A DNA stretch of 64,000 nt from a virus: the IMG/VR virus record IMGVR_UViG_3300028859_000017, positions 16,323-80,322 of that record; one strand, written 5' to 3'. This document shows, in pieces, positions 41,013 through 50,182 of this stretch. Position 1 is the stretch's first letter, and the number at the start of each line of letters is the position of its first letter. The position numbers and the translations under genes were made by a program. Under the pieces are notes generated by a model. The model did not search any database. It was given only the letters and a program-made list of their open reading frames with translations, and was not told the DNA's origin.

Positions 41013-41915
41013 ATGTCTGACTCTGAGTATGTGATAAACTGTCCAAGATGTGATTCTTGTAAGTCTCCTAAGCTTTATGTAAATCCAACGAAGGCAATGT
41101 TTAATTGCTTCAGATGTGGATGGCATGGTAGGCTTTCTGAATTGTATAAATATCCTGAGATAATATCTTCTTTACAAGATAAGATTAGCTTATCTGAATT
41201 TACTAAGTTGAAATCTTTTAAACCTTTAACAGTTAAGAATGTAGATGCCTTAGAGGATTTAAATCCAGTTCGTGAAATTTCCTTTGAAGATGCTCAATAT
41301 TCTTACTTAGTTTCAAGAGGATGGTCAGAGGAGCTTATTTTTATTTACAGACCTTTAGTTTCTTTAAATCCTGCTTATTTAGATAGGGTTATTTTGCCTG
41401 TGATTAGAGAAGATAAGATAGTTTATTGGACCGCAAGAAGTATTAAATCAGATGGCTCAATGAAATATAAAAATCCTTCTATCCCAAGAAAGGATATTAT
41501 ATTTGAGTCTAAGTTATCTGAAAATAAGTTTTTTCCAGATAGTTTAGTAATATGTGAGGGTATTTTTGATGCTTGCTCTATTCCAAATGCTGTGGCTTTA
41601 TTTGGAAAAACTATAACCAAGGAAAATGAGACTAACTTACTTCAAAAATTAATGGGAAAATCTAAGGTATATGTAGCATTGGATTTTGGAGCAGAATCTT
41701 GGATACAAACTATCTGTAGTAAGCTTCATAATTGGATGCCTAATAAGGAGGTATACTACATAGATACTTCTAAATATAAAGACAATGATTTAGGAAAATT
41801 AGCTGAGACTTTAAGTTCCTTTGATTTAATGGCTTGGATACAAACAAATAGTATTAGATATATGCCACAATCAACAATGGAAACTTTAAAGAGTAGACTG
41901 AAGCTGTATAATTAA
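41013..41915 (+). CDS. DNA primase with zinc ribbon and Toprim domain, gp61-like
   Basis: 300 aa. The N-terminal zinc ribbon uses C10, C13, C32 and C35 (CPRC ... CFRCGWHG). The Toprim region has VICEGIFDACSI with the catalytic Glu. The second Toprim acidic motif, normally DxD, reads ALDFGAE, which is atypical. It makes RNA primers on ssDNA together with a replicative helicase encoded elsewhere. ATG 41013 has GGGAGG upstream. Confidence 0.85.
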   Translation: MSDSEYVINCPRCDSCKSPKLYVNPTKAMFNCFRCGWHGRLSELYKYPEIISSLQDKISLSEFTKLKSFKPLTVKNVDALEDLNPVREISFEDAQYSYLVSRGWSEELIFIYRPLVSLNPAYLDRVILPVIREDKIVYWTARSIKSDGSMKYKNPSIPRKDIIFESKLSENKFFPDSLVICEGIFDACSIPNAVALFGKTITKENETNLLQKLMGKSKVYVALDFGAESWIQTICSKLHNWMPNKEVYYIDTSKYKDNDLGKLAETLSSFDLMAWIQTNSIRYMPQSTMETLKSRLKLYN

Positions 41916-41919
41916 GTTT

Positions 41920-43056
41920 ATGGATATTCCAAAATTTATTATCTCAGAAAATTTTTCATGGCTTCTAAAAGAATTAGAGGCATATGACGATCCAAAGGTT
42001 ACTTATAAATGGCAGGGCCGCAAAGATTTAAGAGGTGGCCTTAGGATGATGTATAGAGAGTATGTTGATTTTGCTAAAAATGTAATTATAACTAAATCTC
42101 CCTCTCCTACTAATGTTAGTTTTGGTGCTACCACAGTAGAGTGTGATGAGTGGCATGTCCTACACAATGACTATCAAAATAAAGAGTTAAAGGAAAGATA
42201 TCCTAAAAATGGTTATACTTGTTTAGTTACGAGTAGAAATTCATTACTAAATGGAACAGCTACTCGTTATTATTGTTCTTGTGATTGTATGGCATTTCAG
42301 ACTTTATTTAAGTCAGAAATGCTAAAATATGGATATACAAATGGAACTACTTTACCTTCTACAGGCGTGAAAAAACAACAGGCTGCTGTATGTAAGCATT
42401 TATTTTCTATATTGACCAAGAAATATGCTGATTTTATCTCCAAAGAATCTGGCCCTGAAGAAAGTGCCTTTATTGTATCTAAGGAAATTAAGGCACAAGA
42501 ACAACCCTTGCCAGCTGAACCTATTCAAGCAGTTTCGCCAAGTGAAGTAAAGAAAAGGGGAAGAATTGCTAAGACTACAGATGAGCGTAAAGCAGATTAT
42601 GAGAAAGTAATTAGACGCTCTTTAAAGTTCTTTAGTAATGTTATGCCAAATACTGTTGAAGTGTATAAAAATTCCAGAGCTAAAAATGCTTCTGGAGAAT
42701 TATATAAGAAATACAAATTTATGGTTAAGAAGTATTTTCAAGGTTGGGTTATTGTGTTTACTAATCCAGCACTCAATCCATTACGAGATAAAATAAAAGA
42801 TAAAGACTTAGTTCCAATAATGACTAGATTAGCTAATAAGACAGTTCCCTCTGGAGATACTATAGTAGTATACACTAAGTATTTTTCAAAAGATGAACTT
42901 ATGAATATGATTAAATCAGAAACTAGAGAAATACAGCAAAATCAAATAGATAAACTTAACAAATCTGGAATAGCCTATACTTTAACAGAAGGAATAGAGA
43001 TTTTAGATAGTGACGATAATACTTCAATACTTCACGTATTACTAGGGGTTTCTTAA
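41920..43056 (+). CDS. SWIM-type zinc-finger protein
   Basis: 378 aa. Residues about 120-170 read YYCSCDCMAFQTLF ... AAVCKHLFSIL, the CxCx(n)CxH pattern of SWIM zinc fingers, which bind DNA or proteins. The flanking segments (VTYKWQGRKDLRGGLRMMYREY, AGWVIVFTNPALNPLR-like) do not match a known enzyme. A Pro/Glu linker near 190-215 leads to a basic second domain. It follows primase after four bases and overlaps the next gene (TAATG), so it is likely part of the replication operon; the function is unknown. Confidence 0.6.
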   Translation: MDIPKFIISENFSWLLKELEAYDDPKVTYKWQGRKDLRGGLRMMYREYVDFAKNVIITKSPSPTNVSFGATTVECDEWHVLHNDYQNKELKERYPKNGYTCLVTSRNSLLNGTATRYYCSCDCMAFQTLFKSEMLKYGYTNGTTLPSTGVKKQQAAVCKHLFSILTKKYADFISKESGPEESAFIVSKEIKAQEQPLPAEPIQAVSPSEVKKRGRIAKTTDERKADYEKVIRRSLKFFSNVMPNTVEVYKNSRAKNASGELYKKYKFMVKKYFQGWVIVFTNPALNPLRDKIKDKDLVPIMTRLANKTVPSGDTIVVYTKYFSKDELMNMIKSETREIQQNQIDKLNKSGIAYTLTEGIEILDSDDNTSILHVLLGVS

Positions 43057-43457
43057 TGACTATAACTCTTATATTTGAAAAAACTGTAGCTGTAAAATAT
43101 GATACAGTTAATTATCCTGCTGATACTACTGCTGCTTTAGTTAGGCCTTACACAGATTTGCTAGTTGTTTCTAGCAATACTGATACTCCTCCGCAAGTTA
43201 CGGATTTCGATGCCACTCAAATATCTGTGTTTTATAATGGCCAGGAACTAGGGACTACTACCACTTCAAAATATTTTTATTCAGTTACCGCAACCCCAGC
43301 AAGCCCTTCTACAGCTACCTTAACTGGTTTTACTATTACAATACATGCCAATCAATCTTATACTAGTCCAGGATATGTTGGTCAGACTGCTTATGCCCTT
43401 TTAATAGGTCCTAACGATTTATTCTTCTTAAATTATACTTATACAATATATAGTTAG
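43056..43457 (+). CDS. Small beta-rich protein, unknown
   Basis: 133 aa, low in charge, rich in Thr/Tyr/Val, with strand-like stretches (MTITLIFEKTVAV, ISVFYNGQEL, YALLIGPNDLFFLNYTYTIYS). There is no signal peptide, membrane segment or catalytic motif. The composition resembles virion decoration proteins more than replication proteins. It overlaps the SWIM gene stop by one base (TAATG). Confidence 0.6.
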   Translation: MTITLIFEKTVAVKYDTVNYPADTTAALVRPYTDLLVVSSNTDTPPQVTDFDATQISVFYNGQELGTTTTSKYFYSVTATPASPSTATLTGFTITIHANQSYTSPGYVGQTAYALLIGPNDLFFLNYTYTIYS

Positions 43458-43464
43458 GAATATA

Positions 43465-43950
43465 ATGCTAAAAACGCAAGAGAAACTTTTACAAGATGCT
43501 AAAATACAAATAGCACAATATTTGTATAGGTCATTACAAGAACCTACTAATGTCTTAACTATGCTGCTACAGGATATTTCTGGTAATGGAAATCTAAATT
43601 GGCAGATGGATTCAAATAAAAATAAATTATCTAAAGTATTTTATGAGATAGCTAAAAAAATAAATGCCTACACTTTAGATAATGGTGATTTTAGAACTTA
43701 TGTTTTATTACAATTAGTTGAAATTGTATATAATGAATATAAAGAAGAATTATTTACCCAGTTTTTACAGCAAGGGTATAATGCCCTACCTGAAAGTATA
43801 GTAGCTTCTTTGTCTGATGACTATTCTAAACAGCCTCCACAAAATACAAATTTTCCAGGAACTGAAAATACGTCAGATAAATTTATACCTATTTCAGTAA
43901 AAGACAGATTAATACCTGAAGCCTTATACTCAGTAAAAGACATTGATTAA
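43465..43950 (+). CDS. Unknown helical protein
   Basis: 161 aa. The first about 110 residues are helical (EKLLQDAKIQIAQYLYRSLQE, FRTYVLLQLVEIVYNEYKEELF); the tail is Pro/Asn/Ser-rich. No recognisable motif. It starts seven bases after the preceding stop and precedes a gene whose start may lie inside its end. Confidence 0.6.
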   Translation: MLKTQEKLLQDAKIQIAQYLYRSLQEPTNVLTMLLQDISGNGNLNWQMDSNKNKLSKVFYEIAKKINAYTLDNGDFRTYVLLQLVEIVYNEYKEELFTQFLQQGYNALPESIVASLSDDYSKQPPQNTNFPGTENTSDKFIPISVKDRLIPEALYSVKDID

Positions 43951-44032
43951 AAAACTAAAGTTGACTGATTTTTTATCCCATACCTCTATTATCGACAGTC
44001 CTTTAACTTTTCAACCAAAGGAATTCGACAAT

Positions 44033-44314
44033 ATGAGTTATCCTATGTCGGATTTTTATAAGGCCATATCAGAACATACTGGATTATTTATAGTTAATGG
44101 TATAAGTTATACCTCTCTTATACCATCTATAAATAATCTATATTTTTTTATTAAGGAGTCAGTCAATGTTGAATACTTGTTATCTTTCAATGCTATTATT
44201 GACATTAAACAGAAAAAGCTTAATGAATTTATAGTGTTTTATTATCCAGATAGTAAGGTAACTATATTATTACAGGATTTTAATAATGTCAAAGAAAACA
44301 AAACAACAACTTAA
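44033..44314 (+). CDS. Unknown small protein
   Basis: 93 aa from ATG 44033, which has AAAGGA ten bases upstream. The frame is open back to a TTG at 43943 (123 aa), but that start lacks a ribosome site. The product is mixed alpha/beta with hydrophobic strands (GLFIVNGISYTSLI, YLLSFNAIIDI, FIVFYYPDSKVTILL). It overlaps the next gene by 29 bases. No family recognised. Confidence 0.55.
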   Translation: MSYPMSDFYKAISEHTGLFIVNGISYTSLIPSINNLYFFIKESVNVEYLLSFNAIIDIKQKKLNEFIVFYYPDSKVTILLQDFNNVKENKTTT

Positions 44315-44699
44315 GGCCAATCTATATGAGAATGATTATGATTATTTTGAAGAAGAGTTAGAAGCTCCAGTAACTAAATTTAAACATATAACTAATACAG
44401 TAGTTAAAAAAATAAAACCAATAGTTATACAGACAACAGGAGTTACTGAAGCTGAAAAAAAGTTAGAATTACAAAATAAAGTCTTTGGTGGAAAAATATC
44501 AGATAAAACTGTCTCTTGTAATTGTAATAAATGTGGTCATCATATTAATGGAGTATTAGTAAGTACTATTTATTCTCCCATTTCTGATTTGGTAACTCCC
44601 TTTATTTCTTATGAGTGTTCTTATTGTAAACACATAGGCTATAGAAGTGTTAAAGAAAAATCATTAATAGCAAAAGAATTTGATGCAATTTATTTCTAA
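44286..44699 (+). CDS. Zinc-ribbon protein
   Basis: 137 aa. A basic and acidic N-terminus (MSKKTKQQLK, YFEEELEAP) precedes a C-terminal zinc ribbon, CNCNKCGHH ... CSYCKHIG, with four well-placed cysteines. It could bind DNA, RNA or a polymerase subunit; no function can be named. Its reading frame overlaps the end of the previous gene. Confidence 0.65.
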   Translation: MSKKTKQQLKANLYENDYDYFEEELEAPVTKFKHITNTVVKKIKPIVIQTTGVTEAEKKLELQNKVFGGKISDKTVSCNCNKCGHHINGVLVSTIYSPISDLVTPFISYECSYCKHIGYRSVKEKSLIAKEFDAIYF

Positions 44700-44711
44700 T
44701 TTACCGATATT
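44700..44711 (+). promoter_or_regulatory. CGATA element (TTTACCGATATT)
   Basis: Exact match to TTTRYCGATAHT, beginning on the last base of the preceding stop codon's neighbourhood and 20 bases before the next start. Confidence 0.62.
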
Positions 44712-44731
44712 TTAATAAAGGACTTTAACTT

Positions 44732-45073
44732 ATGGATTTAATAAAGAAAGCATATGTTTGTGTTAATTGTAAACACAAGGGAGTAATTCTTAATGCTATT
44801 AAAAAGAACGAAGTAATTAGTACTGATTTTTTAAGTGATTATGTTAGACCTTTGGGAATAATTACTGATTCAAAAATTTATAAATACAATATCATTAGAG
44901 ATGACTGTGACATTGTTGTAAGTAAGAAACCTTTTGAGTGTGTGTGTGAGAAGTGTGGAAAATCCTCAATAGAATATATACCAACTCAGAAGTTTGATAA
45001 TGTTCTTAACTTCTATAGTGCTGCTGAACCTGAGAAATGGCTTAGGGGCTTTAATGGCTTGGGAAAACGGTAG
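44732..45073 (+). CDS. Small zinc-ribbon protein
   Basis: 113 aa with two knuckles, CVNCKHKG near residue 10 and CVCEKCGKS near 70, probably one shared zinc ribbon. The rest is mixed. It is preceded by a CGATA element and AAAGGA. It may be related in function to the zinc-ribbon protein just upstream. Phage proteins of this type often modify host RNA polymerase or act on nucleic acid, but nothing here proves either. Confidence 0.65.
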   Translation: MDLIKKAYVCVNCKHKGVILNAIKKNEVISTDFLSDYVRPLGIITDSKIYKYNIIRDDCDIVVSKKPFECVCEKCGKSSIEYIPTQKFDNVLNFYSAAEPEKWLRGFNGLGKR

Positions 45074-45117
45074 AATAGTAATTAAATGTAGTAAGTTTTT
45101 ACATCTGAAGGATTGTG

Positions 45118-48100
45118 ATGGTTGACCGTTTATTTAAAAACCTTTTTCAAGAAGCTAAAAGTCCACGAAGAATAAAAGACCCCTTAGCTTTTACTTCACT
45201 AGCTAAGAAGGAAGAAGAGTCAAAGGGTAAGAAACCAGATAAGAAAACCGTAGCTGTTAATGAGCCTTCTGTGGATACTACTCCACTCTCTTTCAATACC
45301 CTAGATAGTGAAAAACGAGTTGAGGAATTAGCTAAATCTAAGTATGTCAATAAGGCTACTTCAGAAAGTGACCCCAATAAAAATTCAGAGGATACTAATT
45401 TAGAAGCTAGATGGGCAGAAGAAAAGGCCCAATATGGCTCTTCTTATATTAAAAATAGAAAATCAGTAAATGAGTTCTTTGAGGATGCCAAAGAATTACC
45501 CGTACTTATAAGTAGTGGAAGATGTAGATATCTAGTAGATAGTATTAAGAATATAATAACCACTAACGAAAATGTATTAGCTGCTTCAGAAACTGACCCT
45601 TCATTTAAAGAGTTAATGTTATTGCTATCAAACCAATCAAATTTCGGTTTAAATTCAAGAAAGCTTAGTGATGTAAATGCTAATATGCCAGGATATGTAT
45701 TTTTTCTATCCTTGGTTTTTCCACTATTAGAACAGAATATAGTGGTTGATTTTTTTAAAAATGCCAATACAGTAAATTTCTTTTCTTCCCTACAAAAAAT
45801 GTATTCTGGAACTATTTTTAACTCAATAGAATTTTCACCAGAAACTAATTTCAATTCCTTAGAACACATAAAAGACAGTAAGTTAAAATCATTTATTCAT
45901 ATATTACAAGAGAGTGTTGTATCTGATTCTGAAGAAGATGCTGAAATTAAACGATTACTTTCTATAGGGTTAAACTATGTAGCATTAGGAATGAAAGAAA
46001 GTACAATAAAAGCTATTGGCAATAATAAGCATAGAAATGAAATTTCAAAAACTATTTATTATTCTATTTTAAGTTCATATACTCCATTTAATATGGACTT
46101 ATTTCAATTAGACAATAAAAAAGTAACTGATAATATGGCAAGTAATCGCACTTCTGATGACTTTTTGACTTCTAGTGCTGATACACTAGTAGCAGCTAAA
46201 AGAACTTTAATACTAGAAGACCCTATTCTAACTAAGGGCACTTTAGGTAGAAACATAAGAGATGAATTAGCTTTTACTTATGCAAAAAATAGTGATAAGC
46301 TTAAAAAGCAAAGAAAGAATACCAGAATAGCAAAAGTAAGAGAAGTTGAAAAGATAAATAATGACACTATTAAATTTTTTCATGTGGTAGTAGAGAATTT
46401 CCCAGAATTAAAAGACTCCTTTACTGAATTAGATAATATTTTAGAGGACTTTTTTACAGAGACTTCCTTACCTACTAAGGAAGAAGATAAAAATCAAAAC
46501 GATAAGTTAACTAGTCTGTGTCATGAGGCTTTTGAGAGGCTACATACTTTTGCAATAAATGGTCTAGATAAGTTAGATGTAGTTTTAACTAATCCGGATT
46601 ATCTAACCAATATTTTTAATTCAGCAATAAAAAATAATCCAAAAATATTAGAGGAATTATCAACAGAGCAGGATAGACTGTCTTATGTGAATAGCACATA
46701 TGTGGCTCCATTTAAGGCTACTCTAGAAAGAAAATATAGAGAGTTTTCAGAAGTTACTGAGGGTGATATTTATGTATTACTTAAGACAGTAGTTTCTATA
46801 ACACTGGCTAAAACTGGCTTGTTATCTATAAAAGAATTAAAGAAGAATTTAGAAGAAACATATAAAAAGCATTTAAGTGATGCTTCCCTTACTTCAAATG
46901 GATATAGATTTGATGGCTTTATCTTTTTTAGAAGTGTATTAAAATTAGATGAACTTTTATTGGAAGCTGATAAGATAGTAAGAAAATCTCCCAAACAATT
47001 AGAGGCTTCTTTAAATACTAAAAAAGCAGAGAGAGATACTCATGCGGATTATTTTAATCAGCTACAGACTGCTAGAAAGAGAATTTTAGATACAGAGTAT
47101 TTATTACATCATATGAATGCTGCGGTATCCCTTTTATTTAAAAAGATTTCTGCTAAAATAGCTAATGCTGATTTAGCTACTCTGAGAGAATTAGTATTTG
47201 GTATAGAAGATACTGATAAAGAAACTAATAATGGACTATCATCGTTCTTTAATGATTTAATAAAGGATATATCAGCTAATTTCTTTTCTGAGCAATCTCC
47301 ATATAAATTATACCTGCTATCAGAGGAAGATATACTACAAAATTCAGAAAAGGCCAATATTTTAATTGTTAATGATTTAATACAAAAAGCCAAGAATAAA
47401 GTGTTAGCCACTGAAGGTGTTTTCAGTACTAATATGGATTATTATGAAGGTTTAACTAATGACTATATAGACTTTATCAATTTAGCTGCCTCAATACAAA
47501 AGAATTTTTCTGGTCTAAGTATGACTTCTGAGGGTATTCCAGAATTAAACTTCAATCTTGACCCAGCAAGTGATTCTAATAGTTTCTTCGGTAATTTTTT
47601 TAGTGGATTACCTACTACTGTATCTATTAATCCAATAGCAACTTTATGTTTTCATAAGTTTATTCTTTCTAAATTAACCTCTTTAGTATCTCCAGTATTA
47701 CAGACTGTTTCTGTAGATAGAATTCTTTTACCAGATGTTAAAAAGGCTAATAAAGGTGCTGTATCGCAAATAGATGCTTATTTTAAAAACTTATATTCAG
47801 TATCAGTAATTGGACTTAAAACAGCTATTAAAGACATAGATGCTAGAATACTAGAGGCTGCGGGTAATACTACTCAACGATTCGTTTTAAGTGCTGAGAA
47901 CTCAAGTACCTATTTTATTCCAGGTGAAATAAATGAGGATTTTAATAAATTTACAATGTTATTAGGAAGTAAGGCTGTATTATATGCCCTTAGAAAATCT
48001 AATAACCTAAAAAATTCTGCTCAGTTGTTTTTTAATAGTATAGCTGTTTCTCAGGCTTTTGAATCTACTCCAAAAACTAGTGACCCAGCAACTGACCCGT

Positions 48101-50181
48101 CCTCATATGCTATCTCTAAAATACAAAGTGCCGTAGATATTATATCTACAGCTATTAATTTAAAGGCTTTCAGTTGTGCTACCTTAGGTAATCCAGAAAC
48201 CAATGAACTATTAGCTAATTTAGTTAATAAGTATCAAAAAGAAGGAGAAGAAGCTAAGGCTAATGATGTAATGAATAATATGGCTAAGGCAACTTCCCTA
48301 CTTGATAAGTTTACAAAAGAATCTGGTTTTATAGGAACTCAACTTATAAACAAAGAAGATAATAGAATATCAAATCCTATTTTAACTTTAATTTTAGATA
48401 AATTTAATAAGTTTATAACAAATGAACAGATTGATAAGATTGTAGCAGAGGTTAAGACTCAGCGAGAAGAGTCAGAAACTTCAGGAACTGCTTCTTTCTC
48501 TAAGGCAGAGACTGTGTTACCTAAGACTGGAATAATGTATTTAAATACAGTTATTACAGAAAAGGAGCCTGAAGAAACCACTCCAGAAACTCCATTAGGT
48601 AACGTAGAAAATCCTGAGGCTAATCCTACAGAAACTAATCCCTCTCCATTTGTAAATGAGAATGGTATATTAAAGTTTACTTTACAGCCTATTAAAAATA
48701 TAGTTAAAGAATTAAACTCTACCATAAGTGGAGAAACTCATACTACTTTAGGAAAAGATAAAAGATACGGTACAAATGTAGTGCAGGTAAAATCCTATTC
48801 GCAATATATAAGTGAGTTAACTGGAGCTATCTCAGTTGCTTCAAATTCTTATATAGATTTCTATAATGGAATTGGATTACCAGCTATTGCTTCTGAAGTA
48901 AAGACATTATCTGATGCTTCTTTTTATAATTGCTCTACTTTAAGTGGTTTTTTTAAGGTAATAGCTAAGGAGTATATTTTTAATGTGGGCACTCAAACTA
49001 CTCTATTAAATTTATTGGCCAAATTAAAACCAGAAGGGGCCATTACACAAAAAGATACCTCCACTGGAACAGATACTTCAAATATAACACTACCAGAATT
49101 ATTTTCAATTGAGCACTTTAAAGCAAAAAATAGTAATGATATGTTAGAGCAAAATTTTAATGCCTATAAAGGGTCCAAACACGTATTTAGTTTATTAGGT
49201 ATGGGATATACTATATCTCAGATATTAAGTAAAGTTAATACTATTTTACTAGAAAAAGGAAATGATCCAGAATTCTTAGAGTTGGCTGATGAAGAAATTT
49301 CATTATATTCAGAATCATCCTCTTATAATCAAGCAGAGGATGATTTGACTAAGAGCAGTATACAACCAACTCCATCGTATGTTGAACCCTCTGAAGATAA
49401 TATGCCTTTAGGGAATGAGCAAGAATTTTTAGGGTCTCCTTATTATATTAAAAGTAGACCTTGGACAGCATCTAAATTAAACTCTGCATTTATTACCAGA
49501 TACTGTACCTTACTTGACCCCAATACCTATCTATCCAATAATATTACACCAGAAGAGAAAGAAAGAAATAAGAAAGCAGCAATAAGTCTTCTTAAAACTC
49601 TTTCAAATATCTCATCTACAGAGCAAGGCAAAAAAATTAATGCTGATATAACTCAGGCTATTAAATCTGGGATTGGTGTAAATGCTATAACTGGGAATCC
49701 AGTATCTTCTATAATAACTGATGAAACTCAGTTTCCCTCCTTTGTTAAAGAGAATATACTTCAGTTAGCTAAGCAGATATTAGAAGCAGTTGAAGGAGAG
49801 AAGCAACTTCCTAACCCAACTACAGAAACTAATGCTAATAATAATGCTTTACAGGAAGATTCTAGGACATTAAATATTTTAGCAGCCGTTTTACGAGTAT
49901 ACCATCACGTAAATCCCTCTCAGCAAGGACTGTTAAAAGCAGATAATACTCCATTTACATTTAGTTTTATGGAACCAGAATATTGGATTTTACAAAAAGT
50001 AAACAGTTCACTACAACAGGCTCTTAAGGTGATTGATAAGTTTGCGAAACGACAAGATAAAATTCAATTTAGAATAAATACTAAAAGTCCTAATAACATG
50101 GCCTATATTCAAGTATTTCATTTTGCTAAACTAAAGGCCTTAATAACTAACTTCTATACTCCAACTTCTGAGCAGATATAA
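45118..50181 (+). CDS. Giant orphan protein, probable internal virion protein
   Basis: 1687 aa from ATG 45118 (AAGGA six bases upstream; a GTG three bases earlier is too close to it). The N-terminus MVDRLFKNLFQE|AKSP resembles T4 internal-protein targeting peptides that end in a prohead-protease site, here after Glu12. Residues 15-110 are charged and disordered. The bulk is helical with no membrane segment, P-loop or nuclease motif. A Pro/Thr/Asn-rich linker lies near 1155-1185. It heads an operon of unknown genes. Packaging inside the head and ejection with DNA is the best guess. Confidence 0.65.
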   Translation: MVDRLFKNLFQEAKSPRRIKDPLAFTSLAKKEEESKGKKPDKKTVAVNEPSVDTTPLSFNTLDSEKRVEELAKSKYVNKATSESDPNKNSEDTNLEARWAEEKAQYGSSYIKNRKSVNEFFEDAKELPVLISSGRCRYLVDSIKNIITTNENVLAASETDPSFKELMLLLSNQSNFGLNSRKLSDVNANMPGYVFFLSLVFPLLEQNIVVDFFKNANTVNFFSSLQKMYSGTIFNSIEFSPETNFNSLEHIKDSKLKSFIHILQESVVSDSEEDAEIKRLLSIGLNYVALGMKESTIKAIGNNKHRNEISKTIYYSILSSYTPFNMDLFQLDNKKVTDNMASNRTSDDFLTSSADTLVAAKRTLILEDPILTKGTLGRNIRDELAFTYAKNSDKLKKQRKNTRIAKVREVEKINNDTIKFFHVVVENFPELKDSFTELDNILEDFFTETSLPTKEEDKNQNDKLTSLCHEAFERLHTFAINGLDKLDVVLTNPDYLTNIFNSAIKNNPKILEELSTEQDRLSYVNSTYVAPFKATLERKYREFSEVTEGDIYVLLKTVVSITLAKTGLLSIKELKKNLEETYKKHLSDASLTSNGYRFDGFIFFRSVLKLDELLLEADKIVRKSPKQLEASLNTKKAERDTHADYFNQLQTARKRILDTEYLLHHMNAAVSLLFKKISAKIANADLATLRELVFGIEDTDKETNNGLSSFFNDLIKDISANFFSEQSPYKLYLLSEEDILQNSEKANILIVNDLIQKAKNKVLATEGVFSTNMDYYEGLTNDYIDFINLAASIQKNFSGLSMTSEGIPELNFNLDPASDSNSFFGNFFSGLPTTVSINPIATLCFHKFILSKLTSLVSPVLQTVSVDRILLPDVKKANKGAVSQIDAYFKNLYSVSVIGLKTAIKDIDARILEAAGNTTQRFVLSAENSSTYFIPGEINEDFNKFTMLLGSKAVLYALRKSNNLKNSAQLFFNSIAVSQAFESTPKTSDPATDPSSYAISKIQSAVDIISTAINLKAFSCATLGNPETNELLANLVNKYQKEGEEAKANDVMNNMAKATSLLDKFTKESGFIGTQLINKEDNRISNPILTLILDKFNKFITNEQIDKIVAEVKTQREESETSGTASFSKAETVLPKTGIMYLNTVITEKEPEETTPETPLGNVENPEANPTETNPSPFVNENGILKFTLQPIKNIVKELNSTISGETHTTLGKDKRYGTNVVQVKSYSQYISELTGAISVASNSYIDFYNGIGLPAIASEVKTLSDASFYNCSTLSGFFKVIAKEYIFNVGTQTTLLNLLAKLKPEGAITQKDTSTGTDTSNITLPELFSIEHFKAKNSNDMLEQNFNAYKGSKHVFSLLGMGYTISQILSKVNTILLEKGNDPEFLELADEEISLYSESSSYNQAEDDLTKSSIQPTPSYVEPSEDNMPLGNEQEFLGSPYYIKSRPWTASKLNSAFITRYCTLLDPNTYLSNNITPEEKERNKKAAISLLKTLSNISSTEQGKKINADITQAIKSGIGVNAITGNPVSSIITDETQFPSFVKENILQLAKQILEAVEGEKQLPNPTTETNANNNALQEDSRTLNILAAVLRVYHHVNPSQQGLLKADNTPFTFSFMEPEYWILQKVNSSLQQALKVIDKFAKRQDKIQFRINTKSPNNMAYIQVFHFAKLKALITNFYTPTSEQI

Positions 50182-50182
50182 T

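Noticed and set aside
43986-43997. CGATA-like sequence on the minus strand near 43990
   Set aside because: It points against all local genes and lies in a coding or start region; no gene would use it.
43943-44032. TTG start extending the 93-aa gene upstream by 30 codons
   Set aside because: No ribosome site at the TTG, whereas the ATG at 44033 has AAAGGA at acceptable spacing.
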